DNA of 64,000 nt from Rhododendron vialii (Eukaryota; Streptophyta; Magnoliopsida; Ericales; Ericaceae): the NCBI RefSeq assembly GCF_030253575.1, contig NC_080568.1:30779001-30843000 (forward strand), in the 5' to 3' direction. Under the pieces are notes generated by a model. It was not told where the DNA came from. It was given only the letters and a program-made list of their open reading frames with translations, and did not search any database. This document shows positions 23,788 to 35,439 of the stretch, piece after piece. Both the position numbers and the translations under genes were made by a program. Positions within the stretch are counted from its first letter, which is position 1. Each line of letters opens with the position of its first letter.

Positions 23788-24485
23788 TATTTACACCATA
23801 TTTTAGCAAGATGGTCATTACTAATCGACTGGACTAAATAATGACACGCGGCAACAGTTAATGAATCAGCTTGATTACCGCTCGATAACAACAAAGTGCC
23901 AAATGGACTGATGACTAGTTAAAAATGTGCATCATAGTCGGGGACCTGTGGCAATTAGACAAGGCACAAGTGAAACAAACACATCTACAGACGTGATGAT
24001 GGGTAGTTGAAAAAACAAGCACATCATGAGAGAAATAACTGCCATGTAGATCGTGGAGCAAGATGAGGAAGTACAAAGGCAGTAACCGTCCAATTCAAAT
24101 CGAAGGAGGGAATTTCATCTGGTTTGAATTTCAAGTCGAAGACAGCCTATAAATACAAGAATATAAGACATTTAGAACCCCCAATCAATCGCCCAAAGGC
24201 TTCTATTTTTATCTGTACTTTACATTTCTTGCTCTAGGAGTAGCTTGTAACGTAACTGTCTGTTCGATTGTGTTCTCATCGTCGATCGACTTCTACCTGG
24301 AAGAATAATAAAGTCCATTTTGTTATTCTTCTTTCATATCCATTCACTTCATTAAATTTGCTTTCAGAGAAGTCCTGAAATACGGTTAGGAACCAAACTC
24401 CACCACCACAAACACCCACATTCCAGCACACACACGCAACAACTCTTAGTCGATTCATCGACTGCAAGTAAAAAATAGACAAACA
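23788..24485 (+). repeat. 3' LTR of the large element
   Basis: Copy of 20651-21354 beginning TATTTACACC (terminal TG changed to TA) and ending GACAAACA. By eye about twenty substitutions and a CA-repeat length change separate the pair, implying an insertion that is recent but not brand-new. Confidence 0.88.
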
Positions 24486-25038
24486 GAATGTTTACAAGAA
24501 TGGTACTTCCACAACATGTGGGGCGTGCAATACCTAGTACTTTTACCACTTTATTATACAAGAAGTCAACTGTATTTATTAACAAAAATATAGTAGCAAA
24601 ATAGTTTTAGATTAGACGTCCTAGAGAAATGTTAAACATGTTCAAATTAAAAAAAAAAAAAGAAGAGTCAATTTATTATTAAGATATCCGTTAATTTTCA
24701 TGCTTCTGCGAAAGGAATGCTCAGCCGAGTCATTCTGATACTACTGTTATTTCTAGAGAATGCGAGGATGTTCAATTGACTGTGTATCCTGTTCAGCTTC
24801 ATATGTGAGGCATAATATTTTCTTACTACTTTTTTAAGGGGTCATATTATTAAGATACTTAAAACCGGTTGCACGCTTTTTTTTTATTTATAAAAATGGG
24901 TGCATAAAAAAATTACAACAAGCTTAAGCTCGAACAACTTCTTCCGCCCTTACGGCCCCGTTTGTTTGCGGTAAAAAAATTGAAGAGAATATGAGAATAT
25001 AACAAGAGTGGATATGGTGGTAGGAAACTACTCGATCA

Positions 25039-25118
<80 letters not shown>

Positions 25119-25389
25119 GAATATAACAAGAGTGGATATGGTGGTAGAAAACTACTCGATCAAACGAGAGAGAGAGAGAGATGGCTTCCAATTACTTGGA
25201 TCGAGAGATGGTTTCCAATTACTTGGATCGACTAAGATATGTAGTAGTCAAGTACATAAACATAATCAAACGTAGAAATAATTAACTATAGAATTACATA
25301 ACCACTTGGACACACAAATTAACCCTTAAGTACCCAAATAATAAATTTCCCATTAATTTGGCTTAGCCAGCTTATAAATTCCCCATCGA
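24486..25389. other. Intergenic with GA microsatellite
   Basis: Long GA runs occupy about 25024-25115 and 25166-25182. The segment GAATATAACAAGAGTGGATA at about 24990 is repeated at about 25118 together with the following ACTACTCGATCAAACGAGAG, so the GA tract lies within a duplicated unit. The last bases before 25390 are the presumed 3' untranslated region of the minus-strand SWEET gene. Confidence 0.6.
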
Positions 25390-27542
25390 TTAATTTGCCT
25401 TAGCCAACACAAGCTCTGCAGCAGTATGATCGTCCAGTTCATTGGCAGCACAAAGCGCCAGTGGAACGGTCTCTTGACAAACGGCCACCATCTCGCTCAG
25501 CATCGCGACATCGATCACTTGATCCGCAATCACTTGCTTCTCCAGCATTTGATGAGCATCGATCGTGGCCATGATCTTTTGCCCCTCGAGGACCAATGCT
25601 AATTTCTTCGTGCCTTTTCTCTTGTAAATCCCGTAAAGCACCATCTGAATTATCCCGAAGATGAAGCCAAGCACATTTGGAATCTGTGATTCACGAGTAT
25701 AATGAGAGGATCTTGATTAATGAAAAAACTTATAAGAAGTGTAGTTTAGGGGTACTGTTTGTATGGTACTTACAGCAACGTTGAAGTCTTTGATTAGAAG
25801 GCCGTAGAAGAACCACATGACCGCGTTCAGAGTGAGGGAAAGGGATAGGGAAAAGGGCATGTACTCTATGCTTTGGGTTCGTATCACTTGTTTCTGGAAA
25901 ATAAAGAAGCAAAATCGTGAATAATTACAGGAGAAATAACACGTACCCATAAAGTTTATTTAGTTATTCTTTTTCGTGCAGAAAACTACTCAGAATGTTG
26001 CTCAGATGAACATGATATCGATTCATCTCGCACAAAAATTCAAAGGCATGTATATATATAAGCACATTTACCAATATGCAGAGAGGTGCAACAAATACGC
26101 TCACAGAAAACACCAGGCAAATCCAACCAACAATCTGGAGGCAAGTTGGGCCTTTTGCAAGAAATTGAGTTAGGATAACGATTAGGCTGAAACCGACAGT
26201 CATCAGCGAAAGTAGTTTGATTGTGTAGACCTGAAATGTTTAGGCCAAACTAATTAGTAGTAGTCTATTGCAATAGGAAAAGAGAACATAGTACTTCTGC
26301 ATATTGTCTTCGGATACAGAAATGATACGGACCAGGACACTCAGTCCAGGAAACTCAATCAACGGTCCAAATTCAAAGAAGCTCTTCCGGGGAAGAGTTC
26401 TGGACCGTTGATTGGGTTTCCTAAAGGTCTGTTTCTGATATTCTTGTACAAACGTGGTAACAAAAGATGTTTTTCGGTTGTAATACCTTAGTCATCTTGG
26501 GTGCATAGAAGAGGTAAACGACGATGTAAACCGTCTCGACCAAGCAACCAAATGAGTTGATAGTGATGATAAGAATGCCATCGCTGTCCTTGAGAAATGC
26601 ATAGTACATCAACAACATGGCACTGAACAAGGCAACAACGTAGGGGACTGATTGGAACCCTTCAGTTGATTTCTTCTTGTATATTTTGTAGAAGGTTGGC
26701 CTGATCAGTTTGAAGGGTTTAAAAAAGAGTGTTACTTCATCAAATTAACCCAATGGTTATAGCAAGAATTTCGGGGAGAAATTTTCTGGATAGTGAACGG
26801 GAGAGAAAAAACACTTACAGCGGTGAAAGAAACACGAAGAATGAGATAACGTTTCCTACAATAGACAAAAAAAAACAGCAAACTGTTAGATAAGTGTGCA
26901 TGATAATAGAGGAGATTAAGATAAATAAAACATGTTGCTTAAGCTATTTAAGTAGTTAATGTTGTGAAAATTATGACTAATATCTAGCTATGCTCATCCT
27001 TTTTTTTACAGACATTTCATACCCATTAGATAAGAAAGTAATTTTCCGTCAAAAAAAAAAAAGAAAAAAGATTACAAAGTAATTAGTAGTCTCGAAGCAC
27101 CTCAGATGTGCATGTACTTAGAGTTATAGACCAAGAGGGTGCACAATCCCTAACAACGTGAGTCACTCAGGTCAGCTCTACCCACTCATAATTGCTACTC
27201 TTGTTGGTAAAGTGACACCTTGTTAGCGTGCTGTGTTGGTACGTACTCAAAGACTAGAGACTACTGAGTATCCTAGATATAGGCTAATGACGAACTTAAC
27301 AAGCATATGTTGAATCCAAAAACTTATAGTATTCCGGAGCTCAGTAAAAACCATGATGATCGTGTGTAGCATCTTTCGGGTAATAATTGTCATGTCGGAC
27401 CCTTAAATCACATTCCTTTATCTAGTGAAAATCCACCATCATATGAGGCTCTAAAACTAAGAAGAAAACCATGAAAGTAGAAGAATTAATATACCTAGAA
27501 GGCCAAATGCAAAGGCCAAATTGTGGGAAGAGAAACCACCCA

Positions 27543-27543
<1 letters not shown>
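25390..27543 (-). CDS. SWEET sugar transporter (clade III-like)
   Basis: Membrane uniporter of the MtN3/saliva family that moves sugars down their gradient; clade III members (SWEET9-15) mainly carry sucrose at the plasma membrane. Exons in transcription order: 27495-27543, 26819-26855, 26487-26700, 26072-26230, 25774-25893 and 25390-25683. All junctions are GT-AG and the frame joins to 290 aa. First MtN3 repeat: [19 protein letters not shown], then [14 protein letters not shown]. Second repeat: [28 protein letters not shown] and [17 protein letters not shown]. Seven hydrophobic segments are consistent with the fold. The hydrophilic tail is short and quite unlike that of the gene at 43739-46103. 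Clade assignment rests on the motifs and length, not on a tree. A (CT/GA) repeat lies in the leader. Confidence 0.93.
26325..26430. repeat. Foldback repeat in SWEET intron 3
   Basis: AGGAAACTCAATCAACGGTCC pairs imperfectly with GGACCGTTGATTGGGTTTCC around a loop rich in CTCTTCCGGGGAAGAG. It is likely a small MITE inserted in the intron between exons 3 and 4. Confidence 0.45.
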
Positions 27544-27544
<1 letters not shown>

Positions 27545-27578
<34 letters not shown>

Positions 27579-27585
27579 GCTCTCT
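27545..27585. repeat. CT microsatellite in SWEET leader
   Basis: A pure CT run about 35 bases long lies immediately upstream of the minus-strand SWEET start codon, so it is transcribed as a GA tract in the leader. Confidence 0.7.
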
Positions 27586-27695
27586 CTCCTCTCTCAAATT
27601 CAACAAGACAATACTATATCACAGTGATACTCTCAGAAGAAAAACTGCTAATTTTCTCACTCAAGCACAGTACCTAAGAGTCCGAGCTAGTCCCA

Positions 27696-27703
27696 TTTAT
27701 ATA
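27696..27703 (-). promoter_or_regulatory. TATA box of the minus-strand SWEET
   Basis: On the minus strand the sequence reads CTATATAAATGG, about 155 bases upstream of the start codon. The distance fits a leader of about 120 bases that includes the GA tract. Confidence 0.55.
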
Positions 27704-27719
27704 GAGGGTATAAACTGCC

Positions 27720-29534
27720 CATAGTAGTATCCTAGAAATTAAGCCAAATTTAAAAATCAATGCAACAGTGGATGCCAAATTTAAAAGACCCTTTTTGTTA
27801 TTTGGGTTACAGTTGTTTAATAGAGCCCTTTATCACATTTTCTATGAATATCACAAATGGTCCCTGAAAATGCATGCCTTTTTTCTATTGCCAATGCCAA
27901 AATTTGCCAATTTGGGTTGGTTTTGTAGCAAGCAATGAGAAGGTTTCACCAGATGAATTTAATTCCATTGTGGACTGCGAGCCCAAGACCCCCGTGGGCT
28001 CCACCTGGCCCCTTTATGATGTGTCCCCCACCTATCCAATTGGGACTTAATAAGGCTTACAACTCACAGTTTCCGTTTTGGGAAGGGTTGGATTCCTCAG
28101 CGTGGTTCTAGGTTTTCCTCCTACTCAGCAATTCACCAGCCAATTGAGTCACGCCACATTGAACCCTCGTCAATCGTGGGATTACCATGACAGCTGCTCA
28201 TCGACATTCGGCATGCAGTCCTCTGACATCTTACTGCCAGATCAATTTATCATTAGATATATCCTTCATTTGATTCGATTGTTTATTTGTCTTTCTGTGT
28301 GCACTTTGTTTTTAGATTTGATTGTTTATTTGTCTTTTTGTATGCACTTTGTCCTTTTTAGTTGTATTACTTGCACGCGGTAGGTTGTATTATTCACATC
28401 ATCAATGAATTTCTATCTCTTACCGACATCGGATGAATTATTGCGCTCGGGTACTTCATTCTATTTGGGAGAAAAAGTGCCCCAATACTTCTTTTCTATC
28501 CATCCAATATCAAAATAGCTAGTTAATTTGCACTAACGTACATAGTGTTGCAAACAAATCAAGCTGCTCGTGGCTCGGCTTGACTTGTTTAGTAATTGGG
28601 TCGAGCTCGAACTTGAGTTTTAGGTTTGTGTAGTAAATGACCCGAGCTCAATACTCTAATGCATGCTCAGCTCGATTAGAAAAAGTTTGGCTCGTTTGAA
28701 TAGGCTCGACTCATTTATGGAGGCTTGTTTAGTAAATCAAGCAAGCCTGACTCGTTTACAAGCGAGTCAAGCTCGAGCTCAACAAACCAAGCTCAAAACA
28801 CTATATTGCTAAGCAAAGTACGAAATGGAGACCAAAAAAAAAAAAAAATCATCACAGAGAAAATAGAATAACTTATGAAGTTCAACCCGAACGTCAGATT
28901 CACGTGCGAATAACGACAGAGTTACCTTAATGAAAGGAAAGAGTTCGGTGAGCCAACAGTATTACACTAAGTTGTTACTATTTTCTAAGTACTTATTTCT
29001 CGTCTTATGAAACGGATCATTCTCTCACAAAATATCACTTTTAAATTAAAAAATAAGTATTTTAGTTAATAGAACACATCCAAAATTCTCTCTCACGTAA
29101 AATTCTGACGTAGTTCTAAAATGTCCATTTACCTTAGAATATTTTTATATAACCAATCAAGTCAAGATATCTGCTAATAATGAGTTGGACAACGACTTAG
29201 GATTTTGCACCCCCATACTTGATATCAATCTACTCACTAATCGAGCTCAACGGGTTATAATAATAAAGTGAGACGAATCCTAAACCACATAATTCGTGTG
29301 CACGAGCATTGGCAGGAGCGTGAAAACATTTTTTAAACACATTCAAACTACTAAAATTCATAAGAAAGAGAATTGAAAGCACGGGTGCAAAACATTTTGA
29401 AAAATTATATGAGTAAGGGACCCGAAACTCAGCAGCGGGAGCTATTTATGGTGGTCCATTTATATGAATGTTTTTTTTTGTTATCAGCAATCCAGTACCA
29501 AGGACTCAAGCCATGTGGAAGGTTGTGTCATATC
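27720..29534. other. Intergenic upstream of the minus-strand SWEET
   Basis: Proximal part is promoter territory. At 28545-28800 there is a repeat dense in GAGCTCGAGC-like words, alike in composition to 3210-3490. A T-rich stretch follows. No gene is recognised. Confidence 0.4.
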
Positions 29535-30251
29535 TAGGGGTGGCAAACGGGCGGGTTTGGGTCAAATTGGGTAAGTTGTTAGTGGGTTGGGTCTTTAATG
29601 GGTCATTGACCCATTTAGACCCGTTAACTATAAGTCTAATTACCCATACCCAACCCGACCCATTTATTTTAAAGCAAACCCGACCCGCCCATTAACCCAA
29701 TTATATATAAACTAAAAATTATGATCGAAAAATTAGAAAAGTAAAAAAAAATTATGATCGAAACTCATAAATTTTTTCAAAAAGACGAGAATAAGTAATT
29801 TTTCTTTTCTTATTGATTTTTTTTTGTCTTTATTCAAAAAGTTATAAGTTTCGATCAAATTTTTTTACTTTTCTGATTCCTCTCATCAAAACAAATTAAT
29901 AAGTCACAAAAATATGACACAAAACAAAAAAAATGCAAAAAAAAATTGAATAAGGACAAAAAAATAAGTCAATTTTTTAATCCAAACCCTTTGCGGGACT
30001 ACCATGAGAGAAATTTATTCACGGCGGAGCACAATTTCACGGGTCCATTCGCGCAATTAATGGATGAGATGTGTTTTCAATTTTGACTGGTCAAAATAAT
30101 TGTTACCGGTCACAATTGATTTTTAATTCGGACCATTCAAAATATTTTTGGACCCGTGTGATGTAGCACAAAACAATTGAATAAAAGAGGGAGAAGGCCA
30201 TGCTCCTGTGGGGGGGAAAGAGAGAGAGATGGGGGGGGGGGGGGGGCAGGG

Positions 30252-30291
<40 letters not shown>

Positions 30292-30581
30292 GGGGGAAAG
30301 AGAGAGAGAGGGGGGGGGGGGGGGGCAGAGAGGGGCAGGGGGAGGGAGAGAGAGAGATGGAATTTGGGACCAATTAAGAGATGGAATTTGGTGGGTTACT
30401 TTCATTGCCCATTGGGTCATTTAAGTTGACCCAATTAATGCTCAATTATGACTCAATTAATAATGGGTTAGTTGGGTTTGAACCCATTCTTACCCAACTA
30501 ATAAATGGGTTGGGTTGGGTCTATTTTCTAGTTGATGGGTCTGGGTTTGTTAATGGGTCTGAGTTCAATTTGCCACCCCTA
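29535..30581. mobile_element. Non-autonomous hAT element
   Basis: Ends TAGGGGTGGCAAAC and ATTTGCCACCCCTA are inverted and flanked by a perfect 8-bp duplication GTCATATC (29527-29534, 30582-30589), diagnostic of hAT. Sub-terminal regions are full of GGGTTGGGT / ACCCAACCC words in both orientations. Near the middle is a foldback-like GGACCCGTG segment and a long GA and poly-G tract (about 30195-30360). No transposase frame exists; proteins predicted in the GA/G tract are low-complexity artefacts. Confidence 0.85.
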
Positions 30582-30625
30582 GTCATATCCCAAGACATTA
30601 TTTGCACTAAAGTTGTATGGAAGGT

Positions 30626-30944
30626 CGTTCTCTTGTTTTTGCTTGCTTGTGCATGTTTTCAGTTTCTTTTGTAAGGGTTAGCTTAATTAAGATGTTTTTT
30701 CAGGGGGCTGTTTTGTTTGTTTGTTAGTGGAGGTGTTCTTTTTTCTTTGTTTCCTTTCTGCAGGGTGTTGGAGTGCTGGAGGCGTTTCCCTTTCAGGTAT
30801 AGGTGTGTCGGGGTTGGTTCTTTTCTTTTGTTGACTTCTTGCCAACGTCTTTTTGGTCTTAGGTAAATTTTTGCTGCCCTTATTCCTTTTAATCTTTGTT
30901 CTTTTTTAGAAATTAATAAAATTTCTTTTGCTGAAAAAAAAAGC
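30626..30944 (+). mobile_element. Short LINE 3' tail with target duplication
   Basis: Flanked by TGTATGGAAGGT (30614-30625 and 30945-30956), a 12-bp duplication. Ends in TTAATAAAATTTCTTTTGCT then an A run. About 319 bp of LINE 3' untranslated sequence with no coding region. Confidence 0.7.
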
Positions 30945-30956
30945 TGTATGGAAGGT

Positions 30957-31308
30957 TGGGCTTCCGATGGAGCTGCGCCCAACCCATTTTTTTGAATCAA
31001 CTTGGTACTTGAAGAGAATATCAAAATCAAATCAATCAACTTCTGCAATTCTAGGTTCCTCAAGTACTTTTTAAGGTCTGACTACATGGAATGTTTTTCA
31101 GTCTTTTTTCGTTTCGTAAATGAATCGAAATGAGCCAAATTTCTAGGCCGTTCATGCACAATGTGATTTGTTTGCAGCCCCTATGAGGGACTATATTTCT
31201 TATAATGAAAAGTGAACGATGTCCCCACAGTTTGTAGTTTGTGCTTCAATGGGCCTCAAAATGCGTATACCGTAGTTCTCTCTTCTTAATAAACCTCCGC
31301 ATAGCATC
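30957..31308. other. Intergenic, nothing recognised
   Basis: Between a LINE tail and a foldback element. No open frame or repeat structure that I can support. Confidence 0.35.
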
Positions 31309-31452
31309 GTGCTGTGCGATATTTGAGCCGTCCGTTCGGTAATTCTATGGTCCAAATTTCATCTCAGCAATAAACGGCTCCGATGCTGCACAGTAGAGAT
31401 GAGATTTGGACCGTTAAATTACCGAACGGACGGCTCGGATGCTGCACAGCAC
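31309..31452. repeat. 144-bp foldback MITE
   Basis: Left arm GTGCTGTGCGAT...GAGCCGTCCGTTCGGTAATT pairs with AATTACCGAACGGACGGCTC...GCTGCACAGCAC. The arms cover most of the element. The target duplication was not resolved. Confidence 0.55.
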
Positions 31453-32645
31453 TATCCACATTTCGGCTCTTGGACATTTGGGTGGGATAATGTAGAGTCC
31501 CCACAAGGAAGCTTTTGATCATTAATCCACTTGATGGCATGTGTGAGAGAGGGTGATGATTTTTTAGCTCGTTGGGTATAGACGAACTATAAGAGGAGTG
31601 ACTTGGGGTTTCTACTTTTATTAACATTCAGCTCATCTGATTAGCTAGCCAACAGGAGAGTCCTAAATTGCTCTCGATAGAATGACAAACACTAAGTGTG
31701 AGAATTATCGACACGATCTGTTAACACGACACAAACCTAACATGAAATTAGAGGGTTTAGGTCGATCACTTTTCGACACAATCACGAATATTATACGACC
31801 AGCTATCACGAATTTTAAATGGGATGAATAAGGGTTAATTAAACTTTTAATTTCGTGTGTCGACCCGTTAACCCCAAAATGACACGACTCGATGATATCA
31901 ACAATGCCAACCAATAGCCCGTACTTGTGTAATTCGTTAATTAGCTAGCTATTAGTTTTTGATTCCTTTGAATTCCTCAATCAGCCGATCGAAGATTTGA
32001 TTTTCCAAAATCATACTGGATCAACTTTGTGGAATTGTGGTTTCATATGCAGTAAGCACTACTGGTTTCACATGCACCAATCAAACCCAAACACAGCATA
32101 ACCTACCACACTAATGACCGTTCCGATCAATTTGAGAAGTACGTACCATGAAAAGCCGCAATATCACAGGAATATTGTATCGATCTCCTCAGAAATAATT
32201 AACCGCTAGAAATCATTTGAGCCCTTAAAGTAGCCAAGGAGAAAGACAAACAAGAATTTATGTGATTTGGTCATAAAGTGTAATTCGATTCGTCAAACAA
32301 AGTAAAAAAAATCTTATCAATGGTGACCTTAAACAATTTATTTAGTGATGTGATTAGTGTGCAAAACATCCAATAGAAAATGCTTAATTAATTAGTTAAG
32401 CCCACTCAATCAGAGTAATGCTAACACTCCGGGTACATGCAGTTCATTTTTTAAAATTATTTCTTCGAAACTTCTATTAAGTTTTTTTATTTTATTTTTT
32501 GGATTGGCGAAAGTAATATTTTGTTAAGGGATTGGAAAAAAGGAAATTCAAATCAAAGATTGGAAATTACATCCATAAGAGGCAAAGCCAAATACACATG
32601 CTGGCCTAAAAGCCTAGATCATACAAATAAAGCCCAAAAAAAAGA

Positions 32646-32777
32646 GAGAAAATGACGGTCTAGGACATATTTTGATAATTAATATCTACCAAGGACATGC
32701 TGTGAACAATTGTTAATGCTGAAAATGTCCTTGGCGGCTATTAATTATCAAAATACGTCATTGGCCGTCATTTTCCC
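32646..32777. mobile_element. Palindromic GAAAATGACGG MITE, copy 1
   Basis: Arms AAATGACGG...TTTTGATAATTAATA and TATTAATTATCAAAA...CCGTCATTTTC nearly meet at the centre (GAACAATTGTTAATGC). It is 132 bp, non-coding. Copies 2 and 3 are at 32793-32924 and 37007-37137. Confidence 0.7.
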
Positions 32778-32792
32778 AAAAAAAAACATAAA

Positions 32793-32924
32793 GGGAAAAT
32801 GACGGCCCATAACGTGTTTTGATAATTAATATCTTCCAAGGACATGCTAAGAACAATTGCTAATGCTGAAAATATCATTGACAGGTATTAATTATCGAAA
32901 CATGTCTTTGGCCATCATTTTTCC
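32793..32924. mobile_element. Palindromic GAAAATGACGG MITE, copy 2
   Basis: Begins GGGAAAATGACGGCC and ends GGCCATCATTTTTCC, same internal order and length as copy 1, just 15 bases downstream in the same orientation. Either a tandem duplication or two insertions into one site preference. Confidence 0.7.
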
Positions 32925-33607
32925 AAACATAAAACCCACCAAAGTTTTGGTGAGCTAGGCCCAGCCTAAGAAACCCAAAACAAACCCTAATCTATTGAAG
33001 ATCGTCCTCCCAGCCGCCCACCAAAGTGGGGTTTCTACAATTTTATTATATATTAACAATTAGCTCATCTGATTAATTAGCTAGCCAACAGGAGAGTCGT
33101 AAATTGCTCTAGATAGCATAACAAGCACTATGGGCGAGAATTCTCCACACCAACCTAACATGAAATTAGAAGATTTAGGTCGATCACTTCTCAACATAAA
33201 CACGAATATGATACGATCCGCATAAAACTAAAATGGAATGAATACAAGTTAAACTTTTAATTTTTCATGTCGACCCGTTAACCCAAAATAGCACGGCATG
33301 ACGATATCAACATGCAATGCCAACCAATAGCCCGTACTTTGTGTTTCATTAGCGATTAGTTTTGATTCTTTTGAATTCCTCAATTAGTCGAAGAAATTTA
33401 ATTTATTCAAAATCATACTTGATCGACTTGTATAAGAAAAAATATCAACGTAATTATTGAAGGACAAACCATGCATGTCATCATCATATATACTCCTACA
33501 ACCCATCACAGAATTAGGTTGCTGTTGGGATTGGAGAATTTGGTTCCCGTTACTACTATAATACAACCCATCACAAAATTGAGAGAAACTTATTTTTGGA
33601 ATAGCTA

Positions 33608-33785
33608 GAGATAGCCTATTTACGGAGCTGTGTAATCTCAGTCGTCCGTTTCGGCAATCAATGGTCTGGATTTTAAAAAAGGCTATTTGCACAAATAGTT
33701 AAACTATTCGTGCGAATAGTTTTTTTAAAATCCGGACCGTCTAAAATACTTTTGAATGACCGAAATTGAGCTCCGTAAACATTTA
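33608..33785. repeat. Foldback MITE, TTACGGAGCT family
   Basis: TTTACGGAGCTGTG...CAATCAATGGTCTGGATTTT pairs with AAAATCCGGACCGTC...GAGCTCCGTAAAC. It is related to 46795-46965, which shares CAATCAATGGT(T/C)TGGATTT, AGTTAAACT and the outer GGAGC(T)C / CGATTGAGCG pairing. Confidence 0.5.
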
Positions 33786-33869
33786 TTTACATATGCTTTG
33801 TTAACAAGATTTTCTCCACAAAATTATGGAAAGACATGCAAGGCATGCATATTTCAGTTTTTGGTGTTT

Positions 33870-34013
33870 TTTTTTTTTGCACGTGTTTTGCTTGTACGTA
33901 TATGGGCACCAACTTAGTAGGGATTTATCTGCCTAGCCTCGTTGTTTCGATCTTCCCGTAGCTCTCGATGTATCCGTTATCGAGTTTCGCAATAAACTTC
34001 TTTTCGCCCATAA
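33870..34013 (+). mobile_element. LINE 3' tail fragment
   Basis: Ends TTCGCAATAAACTTCTTTTC, then an A run, as in other LINE tails of this window. Its left boundary and target duplication are not clear. Confidence 0.4.
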
Positions 34014-34059
34014 AAAAACATTTCAATCTGCATCCAAAATATCCTTCTAAACCTTTTTT

Positions 34060-34288
34060 CTAAACTAGTGTTTGTCGGGTGGTTTGGACTGCTTTGGGGC
34101 TTTAAGTCTGTTTTAGTTCTTGGTTGTTTTTGGTTTTTAGGGTTCTTGGCTGCTTTCGATTTTTGGTGTTCGGTTATCGTCTTGCCTGCTTTTAGGTCTC
34201 GGGTGGCTTTTTCCTGGTATGCCCTTGATCATTTTAATATTTGTAATCCTTTATAAAAATTAATAAATTCTTTTGGTTAGAAAAAAAA
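34060..34288 (+). mobile_element. LINE 3' tail fragment
   Basis: T- and G-rich sequence ending TAAAAATTAATAAATTCTTTTG and a run of As. The 62-codon frame within is a by-product. Target duplication not resolved. Confidence 0.5.
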
Positions 34289-34920
34289 ATTGTTCGTGGA
34301 ATTGTGGTTTCACATGCACTAAGCACTACGGTTCCGATCCAATCAAACCCACACACCTTAACCTACCACACTAACGATCGTTAAAAGCCGCTATATATAT
34401 ATATATATATATATATATCACAGAAATGTACCAATCTCCTCTTAAATTAACCGCTAGAAATCGTTTGAGGCCTTAAAGTAGTCAAAGGAGAAAGAAAAAC
34501 AAGAATTTATGTGATTTGGTCATAAAGTTTAATTCGTTTCGTCAACAAAGAAAAAAATCTTATCAGTAGTGATCTTAACAATTTATTTAGTGAAGAGATT
34601 AGTGTGCAAAACATTCATACAAAATTCTTAATTAATTATTTCTTCCACACTTCTATTAATTTTTTTTATTTTATTGGCGAAAGTAACATTTTATTAAGGA
34701 AATGAGGAAAAGGGAATTCCAACCAAAAATTGAAATTACATCCATAAGGGGCAAAGCCCATTACACCTGATGACCTAAAGCCCATATAATACAAATAAAG
34801 CTCAAAACACCATATGACCTAAAAGTTTAAATATTACAATTAAGCACAAAAAAGAAACATATAACCCAGCAAAGTGCGCTAGGCACAGCCCAAGAAATCC
34901 AAAACAAACCCTAATCTATT

Positions 34921-35164
34921 CAGGTGGTGTTCCACTTTTGTGGAAAAAGAATTTTTTGAAAAAGAAAGCAATTTCAAGCTCAAAAATCATGTATTTACGC
35001 AAATAATTTTTCTACCAATATGAATTTTGTTTGATAGATCTCATTAAGATCTTTTAAACGGTGCAAAAAAAAATTAAAAAAATATTTTTATTTTCATTAT
35101 ATTTGAGTTTGAAATTACATTCGTTTGAAAAAAAAATACTTTTTGAAAAAGTGGAACACCACCT
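34921..35164. mobile_element. MITE with CAGGTGGTGTTCC ends
   Basis: Perfect inverted ends CAGGTGGTGTTCCACTTTT / AAAAGTGGAACACCACCTG. The core (GATAGATCTCATTAAGATC, then TTTTAAACGGTGC) matches that of the element at 428-668. The related copy 1 reads ...CTAATCTATTGAAGATCGTC... without the insert, providing an empty site. Confidence 0.75.
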
Positions 35165-35255
35165 GATGATTGTCCTCCCTGCCGCCCACCACAGCCAACC
35201 ATAGATCAGACAGTCAACCACCAACACTAAACTTCTAATAAGTTTGCGGAATTGT

Positions 35256-35402
35256 TTATGAGGCCCTTGGGTGTTTGGGAAGTGTTTAGGGCGTTTGCCT
35301 TCAGGTGTTTTATCCAACCTTGGTTATATTCCCCTTGCCCTTCCTAAATTGTTGTAACATTTAACAAGTTTTCTTAATAAAATGTTAGTTAAAAAGAAAA
35401 AG
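35256..35402 (+). mobile_element. 147-bp LINE 3' tail with 14-bp target duplication
   Basis: Flanked by GTTTGCGGAATTGT at 35242-35255 and 35403-35416, a perfect 14-bp duplication. The body ends TTCTTAATAAAATGTTAG and an A-rich tail. It is an extremely 5'-truncated LINE copy. Confidence 0.75.
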
Positions 35403-35439
35403 GTTTGCGGAATTGTGCTTGCATAAGCATTAAGCACTA

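Larger units (their letters stand above)
20651..24485. mobile_element. Complete non-autonomous LTR retrotransposon
   Basis: Two long direct repeats bound the element: LTRs at 20651-21354 and 23788-24485, by eye about 97% identical. The target duplication GAATG is perfect (20646-20650 and 24486-24490). TTTTGGCGCTAGAAGGAGGG (from 21357) lies just inside the left LTR as a likely primer-binding site, and AATAGGGGGCAT (to 23787) precedes the right LTR as a polypurine tract. The interior of 2.4 kb has only broken gag-like frames (about 21440-21660 and 22140-22350) and no protease, reverse transcriptase, RNase H or integrase motif. It must have moved using enzymes from elsewhere. It is itself interrupted by a TRIM. 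Confidence 0.9.
31600..33046 (+). repeat. Triplicated unit, copy 1
   Basis: Shares long segments with 33030-35230 and 37225-37870 in the same orientation. Landmarks in order: AGCTCATCTGATTAGCTAGC, a CGACACG-rich block, CAATAGCCCGTACTT, GGAATTGTGGTTTCATATGC, AAAAGCCGCAAT, AAGAATTTATGTGATTTGG, and an antisense LINE tail (from about 32476) ending AACAAACCCTAATCTATT. Two small MITEs are nested in its LINE part and are absent from copy 2. No gene is visible. Confidence 0.65.
33030..35230 (+). repeat. Triplicated unit, copy 2
   Basis: Starts GGGGTTTCTACAATTTTATT, as copy 1 does, and follows its landmark order to GCCGCCCACCACAGCC. It is longer because of later insertions: a foldback at about 33608-33785, LINE tails ending near 34013 and 34287, an AT microsatellite (34394-34418) and a MITE (34921-35164). 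Copy 1 lacks these. Confidence 0.65.

Noticed and set aside
30137-30429. Several glycine/arginine- or serine/proline-rich frames
   Set aside because: They are translations of the GA and poly-G tract inside a hAT element.
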